Source: an uncultured Eubacteriales bacterium
GTDB lineage: Bacteria > Bacillota > Clostridia > TANB77 > CAG-508
DNA length: 64,000 bases
Assembly: GCA_949288185.1 (NCBI GenBank)
Contig: CASEIZ010000008.1
Span: 1 to 64,000 of the forward strand
Direction: 5' to 3'
Made by a program: the position numbers and the translations under genes. Under the pieces are notes generated by a model that did no database searches, was not told where the DNA came from, and was given only the letters and a program-made list of their open reading frames with translations. Positions 46,639 through 54,356 of this stretch are shown here, in pieces (the first letter of the stretch is position 1; each line of letters begins with the position of its first letter).

Positions 46639-47508
46639 ATAGAAGAATTGGAAAAGAAAAAATATTGGATATGGTTGTCAAACATACAAGGACTAGGAAG
46701 TATTAGAAAACAAATATTATTACAAAGGTATAAAACACCAGAAAAGATATATACTTTAAAGAAAGAAGAAATTTTGCAAATCAAAGGATTTAATGAAACA
46801 TTAGCAGAAAATATAATCTGTAAAGAAAATAGAGAAAACTTAGAAAAACAATTAGAATGCTTACAAAAACAAAATATAAAAATTCTTACAATAGAAGATA
46901 AAGAATATCCTAAAAATTTAAAAACAATCTATGATTATCCAATTAGTATATATGTAAAAGGAAATGAAAAGATATTAAATATGCCATCAATTGGAATTGT
47001 AGGATGCAGAGAATCTAGTCCTTATGGAGAAAAAGTGGCACAATATTTTGCATATCATTTATCAAAAAGAAATATCAATATTATTAGTGGTCTTGCAAAA
47101 GGAATTGATAGTCAGTCTCATATTGGTGCTATAAAAGCAAAAGGAAATACTATAGGGGTTGTTGGAAATGGATTAGACATTGTGTATCCTAAAGAAAATC
47201 AATATTTGTATGATAAAATGATAGAAGAAAATGGTGCCATTATATCAGAATACCCTTTAGGAACGAAACCTGAAAAAATGAATTTTCCAGCAAGGAATAG
47301 GATAATTAGTGGAATGAGCCAAGGAATTTTAGTTGTTGAAGCCAAAAAGAAAAGTGGAACGTTAATCACTGTAGATTTTGCATTAGAACAAGGGAGAAAT
47401 GTATATGTGGTACCAGGAAACATTGATGAAATAAATTCTGTGGGAACAAATGATTTAATTAAGCAGGGTGCACAAATGGTAACAAGCTATAGAGATATTG
47501 AAATATAA
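46639..47508 (+). CDS. dprA: DNA-processing protein DprA
   Basis: Loads RecA on incoming single-stranded DNA during transformation. The 289-residue protein has the N-terminal helical domain ('LSNIQGLGSIRKQILLQRY') and the Rossmann-fold core 'IGIVGCRESSPYGEKVAQYF', 'SGLAKGIDSQSH', 'GVVGNGLDIVYP', 'FPARNRIISGMSQGILVVEA'. I start it at the ATA at 46639: GAGGAGGT lies 7 nt upstream and no ATG/GTG/TTG is in range; the nearest normal start is the TTG at 46648, 16 nt from the site. AUA starts are very rare, so this deserves checking. No topA or other usual neighbours follow. Confidence 0.9.
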   Translation: MEELEKKKYWIWLSNIQGLGSIRKQILLQRYKTPEKIYTLKKEEILQIKGFNETLAENIICKENRENLEKQLECLQKQNIKILTIEDKEYPKNLKTIYDYPISIYVKGNEKILNMPSIGIVGCRESSPYGEKVAQYFAYHLSKRNINIISGLAKGIDSQSHIGAIKAKGNTIGVVGNGLDIVYPKENQYLYDKMIEENGAIISEYPLGTKPEKMNFPARNRIISGMSQGILVVEAKKKSGTLITVDFALEQGRNVYVVPGNIDEINSVGTNDLIKQGAQMVTSYRDIEI

Positions 47509-47704
47509 ATAGCATACATTTTGGAGATCATTTTTAGATAACAAAAATAGATGATAATTAATTCAACCAAAATTCACAATTTATTTATTTACTTATCATA
47601 TTGGAAATGATATAATATCAAAAACAAAAAGTAAAGACATAAAGAATTATAAATTTTTGCTAAAATAAAAGATAGTGATTATCCTTTAGGAAGGAATGTA
47701 ATAT

Positions 47705-48379
47705 ATGACAAGAGTAAAATTAAAAGATAGAATATTACCCAAATATACAAAAGGAGAAGAAATATTTAATATGACATCACATATTGTAGGGGCTGTCTTA
47801 GGAATTGTGGCAACTGTCTTGTGTGTTGTATTTGCAGCGATTCATGGGAATGGATATGGTGTTGTGAGCGGTTCTATCTATGGTGTGACCATGATTATAT
47901 TATATACGATGTCTAGTATTTATCATGGATTAAGTCCCAAAAGATATTCCAAAAGGGTTTTCCAAGTATTAGACCATTGTTCTATATTTTTATTAATTGC
48001 AGGTTCTTATACACCATTTGCATTATGTACATTAAGGGAATATAGTACGGCGACTGGTTGGACAATATTTGGTATTATATGGGCTATGGCAATATTAGGA
48101 ATTGTATTAAATTCAATCGATATAAAGAAATTTAAGAAGTTTTCAATGATATGTTATCTAGTTATGGGGTGGTGTATTGTTGTAAAAATCAATCTGTTAC
48201 CACAATTATTAGGAATAGCAGGATTTAGCTTGTTATTGGCAGGTGGAATTGCCTATTCTATAGGGGCCATTTTGTATGGTGTTGGAAAAAAACACAAATG
48301 GATGCATTCTGTTTTCCATCTATTTATTTTATTAGGTAGTATTTTACAATTTTTCTGCATATTATTATATGTCATGTAA
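47705..48379 (+). CDS. Hemolysin III family (PAQR-like) membrane protein
   Basis: A 224-residue integral membrane protein with seven predicted spans. The family metal-site motifs are present: SHIVGA near residue 26, 'MSSIYHGLS' (about 72) and 'HSVFHLFILLGSILQFF' near the C-terminus; 'LDHCSIFLLIAGSYTPFALC' is the second block. Despite the name its role in bacteria is probably membrane lipid or stress homeostasis rather than toxicity. The start follows GGAAGGAATG. It is monocistronic. Confidence 0.9.
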   Translation: MTRVKLKDRILPKYTKGEEIFNMTSHIVGAVLGIVATVLCVVFAAIHGNGYGVVSGSIYGVTMIILYTMSSIYHGLSPKRYSKRVFQVLDHCSIFLLIAGSYTPFALCTLREYSTATGWTIFGIIWAMAILGIVLNSIDIKKFKKFSMICYLVMGWCIVVKINLLPQLLGIAGFSLLLAGGIAYSIGAILYGVGKKHKWMHSVFHLFILLGSILQFFCILLYVM

Positions 48380-48390
48380 AATAAGCAAAC

Positions 48391-48460
48391 TTACCTTGTT
48401 GTATATGGGAAAATCTATATAAGGTTAAGATAAAAGTGATTTTTTCTATACAATAAAAAA
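48391..48460. repeat. Repeat motif B, second copy
   Basis: Same 70-nt pattern as at 19601-19670: ACCTTGTTGTATATGGGAAA, then GATAAAAGTGATTTTTTCTA. It is an inverted repeat (TTGTATATGGGAAAATC against GATTTTTTCTATACAA). A weaker third copy may lie at 22573-22606. A short GAAGGTT/AACCTTC hairpin follows at 48461-48479. Confidence 0.6.
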
Positions 48461-48677
48461 AGAAGGTTAAAAAACCTTCAGACACTCATAAATATACATT
48501 CATTTTATCATAAAAAGAGTAAAAAATCAAGTGAAGGAAACTTAAAGAAAAAGAGAATATAAACGAAAAAACGAGATAAAATCATATAAAGAAAGAAAAG
48601 GTGTATTTTAAAAAGGAAAAGACATTTGTAAAACAATTTTAAATATGTTAATATATAAATAATCTAATAAGGATTGC

Positions 48678-48873
48678 AAAAATCCCTGCGTAGTACGTAA
48701 GAGCATAATTTTTAGAACCAACAAATTATAAGAGGGGCTGATCTCTCGAATATGGCGTGCATGCTCACAGTATATAGTGAGAAGCCCATGAGTATTTAGG
48801 TAGGCACCCACCTGTTTTTAGGAGCAGGTCCTTAAAAATTAAAAAGCTGACGGCTAAGGCGGGGCTTTTTTTT
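48678..48873 (+). ncRNA. ssrS: 6S RNA
   Basis: A 196-nt non-coding RNA that binds sigma-A RNA polymerase by mimicking an open promoter. The ends pair (AAAAATCCCTGC with GCGGGGCTTTTT), and 'CCCTGCGTAGTACGTAAG' is like the start of 6S RNAs. The central TGCTCACAG...GTGAGAAGCCC and, further on, 'ACCTGTTTTTAGGAGCAGGT' with CCTTAAAAATT match the long bulged stem; the E. coli equivalent has GCTCGG...CCGAGAAGCC. The T-run at 48866-48873 ends transcription. No open reading frame of note covers it. Confidence 0.85.
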
Positions 48874-48898
48874 ATTGTATAAGAAACTTAGAAAAGTA

Positions 48899-48945
48899 GA
48901 GAAAAGTTCTCACGAAGCGAGATTTGTTCTTGTATAGTAAGAATT
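48899..48945. repeat. Repeat motif C, second copy
   Basis: AAAAGTTCTCACGAAGCGAG then ATTTGTTCTTGTATAGTAAG resembles the stretch at 19506-19550 (AAAAGTTCTCGTCAAGCGAA). Two copies only, both near a copy of motif B. Confidence 0.5.
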
Positions 48946-49032
48946 TTTCTTGCTATTTTTATGTAGATATTATAAAATAAATAAAAAAGGAAAGTTTATT
49001 TCTAAAGTTCAAAAAGAAAGAAGGTGTGCCAT

Positions 49033-49878
49033 ATGACGATTAAACAAGCATTGATAAAAGGTGTTACTGTATTAAAATTAGAAAAGATTTCTACACCAAA
49101 ATTAAAAGCAAGGTTATTATTACAATATGTGCTAAAAAAACCAAGGCAATATTTAATTGTATATGATAATCAAAAATTAACAGATAAAGAAGAACAAGAA
49201 TACCTAAAATATATAGAATTATTAACACAAGGAGAACCAATAGAACATATTACACACCAAAAAGAATTTATGAAATTAAATTTCTATGTGGATGAAAATG
49301 TGCTAATACCAAGACAAGATACAGAGGTATTGGTAGAAGAGGTTATGAAAATAGCAAAAAAAATAGGGGCAAAAAAAATACTAGATTTGTGTACAGGAAG
49401 TGGAGCAATTGCGGTATCTTTAGCAAAATATTTAGAAAATATACAAGTAACCGCTTTAGATATTAGTGGAAAGGCATTAGATATTGCGATAGCAAATGCA
49501 AAAAATAATCATGTACAAGATAAAATTACATTTGTGGAATCAAATTTATTTCAAAATTTAGGACAAGAAAAATATGATATGATTGTTTCTAATCCACCAT
49601 ATATCAGAAGAAAGGAAATAGAAACTTTAGATAAAGAAGTCAGAAAAGAACCAAAGATAGCATTAGATGGAGGAGAAGATGGGCTAGATTTTTATAGAGA
49701 AATTATAGATAGAGGATATGAATACTTAAAATATGGTGGATATATTTGTTTAGAAATTGGATATGATCAAAAAGAAGAAGTAATGCAAATCATAAAAGAT
49801 AAAAAACAATATACAGAAACATATTGTAAAAAAGATTTATATGATAATGATAGAGTGGTTGTAACAAGATTAAGATAA
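49033..49878 (+). CDS. prmC: Release-factor glutamine methyltransferase PrmC
   Basis: Methylates the GGQ glutamine of release factors RF1/RF2. The 281-residue enzyme has an N-terminal helical domain and a SAM-binding fold starting 'ILDLCTGSGAIAVSLAKYL' (about 117-135); the catalytic NPPY motif reads IVSNPPYIRRKE. The start at 49033 follows AAGGTG at 6-nt spacing. prfA, normally directly upstream, is not here. A long GGGGACG element starts four bases after the stop. Confidence 0.94.
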   Translation: MTIKQALIKGVTVLKLEKISTPKLKARLLLQYVLKKPRQYLIVYDNQKLTDKEEQEYLKYIELLTQGEPIEHITHQKEFMKLNFYVDENVLIPRQDTEVLVEEVMKIAKKIGAKKILDLCTGSGAIAVSLAKYLENIQVTALDISGKALDIAIANAKNNHVQDKITFVESNLFQNLGQEKYDMIVSNPPYIRRKEIETLDKEVRKEPKIALDGGEDGLDFYREIIDRGYEYLKYGGYICLEIGYDQKEEVMQIIKDKKQYTETYCKKDLYDNDRVVVTRLR

Positions 49879-49882
49879 GTTA

Positions 49883-50056
49883 GTTTTGTCCATTTGGGGA
49901 CGTTTCTGTTTGGGACATTTTTATGTAAATTTCTGAAATTATATAACTTTATAAAATAAAAATTAATAATCATATTTATGTGAAGGCTATTCAATAAGAA
50001 AAATTGTAAATTTACATAAAAATGTCCCAAACAGAAACGTCCCCAAATGGACAAAA
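49883..50056. repeat. GGGGACG element, copy 10 (49-bp perfect arms)
   Basis: Left arm 49883-49931 and right arm 50008-50056 are exact complements including CATTTGGGGACGTTTCTGTT and GGGACATTTTTATGTAAATT. Arm sequences nearly match copy 9, differing mainly by ATTTGG for AATTGG. The central 76 nt are unrelated to copy 9. Confidence 0.92.
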
Positions 50057-50070
50057 AAGGAGGAAAAAAT

Positions 50071-50958
50071 ATGTCTTTTTCATCAGATATAAAACAGGAA
50101 TTAAATAAAACAAATAGTCTAGCAAATAAAGAAAATGTAAAATTTGAACTAATGGGATATTGTATTTCTGGAAATACAGATGTCATAAAAGGGAAAAATA
50201 TTCGATTTTCAACAGAGAGTGACTATAATATTAATCGTTTTTCAAAATTATTATCTAATTTGGAAATTAATCATGATATAGATGTTAATGGGAAAACATT
50301 TAACATTATGACAAAAGCATTTGATATTCACAAACTAGAATATTTAGAAGTAAAAGAAAATGAGATGTATGTGAAAGAGGAATTAAGAGAGATAAAAGGT
50401 GATGAAAAGAAAAAAGCATTTATTAGAGGAAGCTTTTTAGGTGCAGGTTCTATAAATAACCCGGAAAATTCTTATCATTTAGAGATTGTATTATCAAATG
50501 AAAATAATTTAAAAGTATTACAAGAAATATTAACTGATTTTGATATCCATACAAAAGAATTAGTAACTAAGAATAGATATTCTGTTTATATAAAAGAAGG
50601 AGAAGAAATTTCAAAGTTATTGGCCTTAATTGGTGCTAACAAAGCAGTTATGCAATTTGAAGAGATTAGAATCCAAAAAGAAATGCGTGGAAAGGTAAAT
50701 CGAATCGTCAATTGTGAAACAGCAAATTTAAACAAAACAATTAATGCATCGATTGAACAAATTGCATCTATAAAAAAATTACAAGCAGATGGGAGATTTA
50801 ATAAATTAGATGATAATCTAAAAGAAATTGCCATCTTAAGATTGGAAAATCCAGATATTTCATTAATGGAATTGGGAAAATTGCTAAAAGAACCAGTTGG
50901 AAAATCTGGTGTGAATTACAGATTAAAGAAAATAATGGAGATTGCAAATGGAAAATAA
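50071..50958 (+). CDS. whiA: DNA-binding protein WhiA
   Basis: Conserved Gram-positive regulator with a LAGLIDADG-like N-terminal domain and C-terminal helix-turn-helix. The 295 residues include 'SFSSDIKQELNK', 'AFIRGSFLGAGSINNPENSY', 'NRIVNCETANLNKTINAS' and the HTH 'DISLMELGKLLKEPVGKSGV'. WhiA affects cell division and chromosome segregation in B. subtilis. The start at 50071 follows AAGGAGG; an ATG at 50047 lies inside the repeat. The usual yvcJ-yvcK partners are absent. hemW overlaps its end by 11 nt. Confidence 0.93.
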   Translation: MSFSSDIKQELNKTNSLANKENVKFELMGYCISGNTDVIKGKNIRFSTESDYNINRFSKLLSNLEINHDIDVNGKTFNIMTKAFDIHKLEYLEVKENEMYVKEELREIKGDEKKKAFIRGSFLGAGSINNPENSYHLEIVLSNENNLKVLQEILTDFDIHTKELVTKNRYSVYIKEGEEISKLLALIGANKAVMQFEEIRIQKEMRGKVNRIVNCETANLNKTINASIEQIASIKKLQADGRFNKLDDNLKEIAILRLENPDISLMELGKLLKEPVGKSGVNYRLKKIMEIANGK

Positions 50959-52189
50959 GGAATTAGGAATTTATATACATATACCGTTTTGTCAGCATAA
51001 ATGTGATTATTGCGATTTTGTTTCATTTTCAAATAAACAAGAATTTATAGAAAATTATATAGAAACTGTAAAAAAGGAAATAAACAATTATTTTAGAGAT
51101 AAAACATTGTTAGAAACATATACAGTAACCACGATATATATTGGTGGAGGAACACCATCTTATATAAATAGCAAATATATTTGTGGAATCATGCATGTTT
51201 TAGAAGAAAACTTAAAAGAGAATATGGTTAAAATGGAAGATATGGAAATTACCATAGAAGTAAATCCAGGAACAGTCAATAAAGAAAAATTAGAGCAATA
51301 TAGAAAAGCAAAAATCAATCGATTAAGTATTGGACTACAAAGTACGAATAATGAAATGCTAAAACAAATTGGAAGAATACATACTTATGAACAATTTTTA
51401 GAAACTTATCAAATGGCAAAAGAGGTTGGTTTTGATAATGTGAATGTAGATTTGATGATAGGATTGCCAAATCAAACGATAGAAGATATAAAAAGAAGCC
51501 TAGAAGAGGTTATACAATTACATCCAGCACATATTAGTGTGTATTCTTTAATTGTAGAAGAAGGGACAGTAATGGCACAAAAAATAGAAAATCATCAGTT
51601 AGAAGAAATGGATGAAGAGCTTGAACGAAATATGTATTGGTATGTTAAAAATACATTAGAATTAAATGGATATACCCATTATGAGATTTCTAACTTTGCA
51701 AAAGAAGGAAAAGAATCAAAACATAATATGAATTGCTGGAGGCAAAAAGAATATATTGGAATTGGGTTAAATGCACATTCTTATTTGAATTATGTAAGAT
51801 ATACAAACACTTCTGAAATGGAACAATATATAACTCGAATGAATGGATTAAATGGACAAATAGTAGAGGATATTTTGGAATTATCTAATAATAAGGAAAA
51901 AACAAGTCTAGAAGAGAATGAAAAGAATATAGAAACAGCATATGAGATAGAAGAAGTACAAGATTTAGAAGACAGAAAAAAAGAATATATGCTTTTGGGA
52001 TTAAGAACAATAGAAGGCGTATCTATATCAAAATTTAAGGAAAAATATATTGATAATCCTATATTTTTATTTAGGAAAGAATTAGAAAAATTGGTGGAAG
52101 AAAAATTAGTTATGATAGATGGAGATTATATAAAACTTACCAATAAAGGCTTAGATTTAGCAAATTTGGTATGGGAAGAGTTTGTGTAA
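50948..52189 (+). CDS. hemW: Radical-SAM heme chaperone / coproporphyrinogen III oxidase-like HemW
   Basis: A 413-residue radical-SAM protein. The Fe-S motif CQHKCDYC near the N-terminus, GGGTPSY, 'RLSIGLQSTNNEMLKQIGR' and 'YEISNFAKEGKESKHNMNCW' match HemW. The protein transfers heme in other bacteria; earlier annotations called it an oxygen-independent coproporphyrinogen oxidase. The middle (about 300-340) has an unusual acidic insertion ('NNKEKTSLEENEKNIETAYE'). Start at 50948, translationally coupled to whiA. In Firmicutes hemW often precedes hrcA-grpE-dnaK; those genes are not here. Confidence 0.9.
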   Translation: MENKELGIYIHIPFCQHKCDYCDFVSFSNKQEFIENYIETVKKEINNYFRDKTLLETYTVTTIYIGGGTPSYINSKYICGIMHVLEENLKENMVKMEDMEITIEVNPGTVNKEKLEQYRKAKINRLSIGLQSTNNEMLKQIGRIHTYEQFLETYQMAKEVGFDNVNVDLMIGLPNQTIEDIKRSLEEVIQLHPAHISVYSLIVEEGTVMAQKIENHQLEEMDEELERNMYWYVKNTLELNGYTHYEISNFAKEGKESKHNMNCWRQKEYIGIGLNAHSYLNYVRYTNTSEMEQYITRMNGLNGQIVEDILELSNNKEKTSLEENEKNIETAYEIEEVQDLEDRKKEYMLLGLRTIEGVSISKFKEKYIDNPIFLFRKELEKLVEEKLVMIDGDYIKLTNKGLDLANLVWEEFV

Positions 52190-52210
52190 GTATGGTAATA
52201 TAGTAGTACA

Positions 52211-52290
52211 GTAGTACAGTTAATCTTGCAGTAGTACAGTTAATCTTGCAGTAGTACAGTTAATCTTGCAGTAGTACAGTTAATCTTGCA
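52211..52290. repeat. Four perfect 20-bp tandem repeats
   Basis: GTAGTACAGTTAATCTTGCA is repeated four times without change (52211-52290), after a partial first unit at 52201-52210. A consensus promoter begins six bases after the last copy. Confidence 0.97.
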
Positions 52291-52295
52291 GTTGT

Positions 52296-52325
52296 TTGAC
52301 ATAATATATGAAATTGTAGTAAAAT
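52296..52325 (+). promoter_or_regulatory. Promoter next to the tandem repeats
   Basis: TTGACA (52296-52301), 18 nt, TAAAAT (52320-52325). It reads into the small cassette at 52359-52685. Confidence 0.65.
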
Positions 52326-52358
52326 ATACGTATAGAGGTAACTCCTTTAACATAAATT

Positions 52359-52685
52359 TCTGGTTAGATTACACTGTGACCCATTAACGGTTAACTAACA
52401 AAAAAGAGAGGGATGATAGTATGAAGTATTTTTTGTTTGTTTTTGTATTCAGCATCTTAATGCTCGTCTTCGATTTTATCAAATGGACTGAGGCGAAGCT
52501 TAGCCGGAGCGCTTGCGTAGTATGTGTTTTAATAACAGTCGCGGCTGGCGCTTTAGGATATGGCCGGGGATGGGATCCTCTGGTCATAATCACCACAATG
52601 TTAGCTGCATTGGCGGTGATGTTAATAATAGCCTTGTTCTTTTGGGCAAAGATAGAATAGAGGTAGAGAGTGTAACCTAACCAGA
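52359..52685. mobile_element. Possible mini-cassette bounded by 19-bp inverted repeats
   Basis: TCTGGTTAGATTACACTGT (52359-52377) and AGAGTGTAACCTAACCAGA (52667-52685) match as inverted repeats at 17 of 19 positions. They enclose one small membrane-protein gene with much higher GC than the rest of the window. No transposase lies inside, and I could not confirm a target-site duplication. It may be a non-autonomous insertion, or the repeats may form an mRNA stem. Confidence 0.55.
52421..52660 (+). CDS. Small two- to three-span membrane protein, GC-rich
   Basis: A 79-residue membrane protein with spans near 2-20, 30-48 and 55-75, and a basic loop 'KWTEAKLSRSAC'. The binding site GAGAGGGATGAT precedes it. 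The coding sequence uses GC-rich codons (GCGAAGCTTAGCCGGAGC is an example) unlike the surrounding genes, suggesting lateral acquisition. It has its own promoter, upstream tandem repeats, and terminator. I do not recognise the family. A holin-like or toxin-type protein is conceivable but unsupported. Confidence 0.65.
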   Translation: MKYFLFVFVFSILMLVFDFIKWTEAKLSRSACVVCVLITVAAGALGYGRGWDPLVIITTMLAALAVMLIIALFFWAKIE

Positions 52686-52722
52686 GCAAAATCTTACCCA
52701 CATGTATGGTGGGATTTTTTGC
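52686..52722 (+). terminator. Terminator after the cassette gene
   Basis: AAAAT-CTTA-CCCAC pairs with GTGGG-ATTTT around ATGTATG, ending in a T-run. Confidence 0.75.
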
Positions 52723-52804
52723 TTTATATACCACTATAAAATCTATTTATACAGTTTGCAGTAGCAAAATTACTTCAAAATGTTAAAAAAATTTGCTGAA
52801 TACA

Positions 52805-52833
52805 TTGACAATTAGCAACAAATATGATATCAT
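52805..52833 (+). promoter_or_regulatory. Promoter of infC-rpmI-rplT
   Basis: TTGACA (52805-52810), 17 nt, TATCAT (52828-52833). The transcript starts about 140 nt before infC. Confidence 0.72.
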
Positions 52834-52840
52834 ATTTAAC

Positions 52841-52968
52841 GTTACAAGAAGAAGTCAAACTTCTCACCTTATCCAAATGAGGAAAAAGGTTAGAAATTTA
52901 ATAAATTTAGCATTGTATGATGCTAGTTTTATTTTGGATTTGACTTGTAACAAAAGTCAAATTTTTTT
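52841..52968 (+). promoter_or_regulatory. infC leader with attenuator (L20-leader type)
   Basis: A terminator hairpin (ATTTGACTT at 52938-52946 with AAGTCAAAT at 52954-52962, then T-run) precedes infC. Upstream GTTACAAG (52841-52848) and AAGTCAAA (52852-52859) are complementary to TTTGACTT-GTAAC inside the terminator, so a long-range antiterminator can form. This is the layout of the firmicute L20 leader that lets ribosomal protein L20 regulate the operon (known in B. subtilis; inferred here). Confidence 0.7.
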
Positions 52969-52989
52969 ATGTTATTGGAGGTGTTTTGT

Positions 52990-53505
52990 ATAAAACAAGA
53001 ATTACCAATTAATGGTCAAATAAGAGCAAAAGAAGTTCAATTAATAGGAGACAATGGAGAAAAAATAGGTGTTATTTCTTTAAATGAAGCTTTGGAAAAA
53101 GCAGAAGAAAAAAACTTGGATTTAGTTTTAGTTGCTCCAAATGCAAATCCACCAGTTTGTAAAATTATGAACTATGGAAAATATAAATTTGAGCAAGCTA
53201 AAAAAGAAAAAGAAGCTAAGAAAAAACAAAAAAGTTTTGAAATTAAAGAAATAAGAGTAACTCCTAATATTGAAGAACATGATTTTAGTTTCAAATCTAA
53301 AAATGCTAAAAAATTTATACAAGATGGAAACAAAGTAAAAATAACAGTTAGATTTAGAGGAAGAGAAGTAAACAATTCAAAAGCAGGTGAATTGGTGTTA
53401 AACAAATTCATAGAAGACATGAGTGATATTGCAGTGGTAGAAAAAGCACCAAAACTTGAAGGAAGAAATATGTTTACCATTCTTGCTAAAAAAACTGAAA
53501 AATAA
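52990..53505 (+). CDS. infC: Translation initiation factor IF-3
   Basis: Binds the 30S subunit and enforces correct start-codon use. The 172 residues show N-terminal 'INGQIRAKEVQLIGDNGEKIG', the linker rich in Lys, and C-terminal 'IEEHDFSFKSKNAKKFIQDG'. I start it at the ATA at 52990, 8 nt after GGAGG; the GTG at 52981 overlaps the binding site. infC in other bacteria starts with AUU or similar so that IF-3 represses its own translation; AUA would serve the same purpose. The upstream leader has an attenuator, and rpmI and rplT follow. Confidence 0.93.
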   Translation: MKQELPINGQIRAKEVQLIGDNGEKIGVISLNEALEKAEEKNLDLVLVAPNANPPVCKIMNYGKYKFEQAKKEKEAKKKQKSFEIKEIRVTPNIEEHDFSFKSKNAKKFIQDGNKVKITVRFRGREVNNSKAGELVLNKFIEDMSDIAVVEKAPKLEGRNMFTILAKKTEK

Positions 53506-53527
53506 AAAATAGGAAGGAGAATGACTT

Positions 53528-53731
53528 ATGCCAAAATTAAAAACAAATAAAGCTGCAAAGAAAAGATATTCTTTAACAGCAACAGGAAAAGTAAAAAGAA
53601 CAAAATCAAACAGAAGACACTTATTAGCAAACAAAACAAAAAGACAAAAAAAATCAGGAAAAATTCAAAATGCTTATGCAGACAAAACATGTATGAATAC
53701 AATCAAAAAATTATTACCTTATGGTAATTAA
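53528..53731 (+). CDS. rpmI: 50S ribosomal protein L35
   Basis: A 67-residue basic ribosomal protein with the family opening 'PKLKTNKAAKKRYSLTATGK' and 'RRHLLANKTKRQKK'. It lies 22 nt after infC and before rplT, the conserved operon order. The binding site AGGAAGGAGA precedes it. No peculiarity. Confidence 0.97.
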   Translation: MPKLKTNKAAKKRYSLTATGKVKRTKSNRRHLLANKTKRQKKSGKIQNAYADKTCMNTIKKLLPYGN

Positions 53732-53736
53732 AATGA

Positions 53737-53793
53737 AGGTAAATATATATTCACAAGGGGAGGGGATATTTTTTATCCCTAGAGAATTTACCA
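53737..53793 (+). other. Structured rpmI-rplT intergenic RNA
   Basis: GGTAAAT pairs with ATTTACC and encloses GGGGATA-TTTTT-TATCCC. It lies between rpmI and rplT where L20-binding elements occur in other bacteria. It has no T-run and is probably not a terminator. Confidence 0.5.
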
Positions 53794-53841
53794 TAAAGAA
53801 AAAAGTGTCCCCTGTCAAATAGAAAAAGGAAGGTGATAGAT

Positions 53842-54192
53842 ATGGCAAGAGTAAAAACAGCAAGAACAACAAGAGCAAGACATAAAAAAATATTAAAACA
53901 AGCCAAAGGATATTATGGAGCAAAACATTATAGATTTAGAAATGCAAATCAAGCAGTTATGAAATCTTTAGCATATGCATATGTAGGAAGAAAAGATAAA
54001 AAGAGTAATTTTAGAAAATTATGGATAGCAAGAATTAATGCAGCAGCAAGAATGAATGGAACAACATATAGTAGATTAATTGCAGGATTAAAAAAAGCAA
54101 ATGTAACAATCAATAGAAAAATGTTAGCAGACATTGCGATAACAGATCCAAAAGCTTTTACAGAAATTGCTGAAATTGCAAAAAAAGCATAA
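53842..54192 (+). CDS. rplT: 50S ribosomal protein L20
   Basis: A 116-residue basic RNA-binding protein required for early 50S assembly and a translational or transcriptional autoregulator of this operon. '[20 protein letters not shown]' and '[19 protein letters not shown]' are family blocks. The start at 53842 follows AAGGTGATAGAT; an ATG three codons upstream is less well placed. It ends the infC-rpmI-rplT operon. Confidence 0.97.
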   Translation: MARVKTARTTRARHKKILKQAKGYYGAKHYRFRNANQAVMKSLAYAYVGRKDKKSNFRKLWIARINAAARMNGTTYSRLIAGLKKANVTINRKMLADIAITDPKAFTEIAEIAKKA

Positions 54193-54324
54193 TATGTGGA
54201 AATAAAGAATAAAGTTATTTTATAGAAATGAAATAGCTTTATTTTTTTTGATAAAATTAAAAAAATCAGAATGAAAGAAATAAGTATATTTATAAGTAAA
54301 AATAAAAAATGGATAAAATAGAAA

Positions 54325-54352
54325 CAGAAAAGGGCGAGAATTTGTCTCGCCT
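54325..54352 (-). terminator. Terminator at the end of the spoVA operon
   Basis: On the minus strand GGCGAGA pairs with TCTCGCC and is followed by CTTTTCTGTTTC. It comes right after the reading frame that spoVAE would use if not frameshifted. Confidence 0.7.
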
Positions 54353-54356
54353 AATT

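Noticed and set aside
52211-52290. Possible CRISPR array
   Set aside because: The four 20-bp units are directly joined with no spacers and no cas genes are near. It is a simple tandem array.
52384-52734. 116-codon minus-strand open frame over the cassette
   Set aside because: It opposes the small membrane protein, which has a good ribosome binding site and promoter; the reverse frame has neither.
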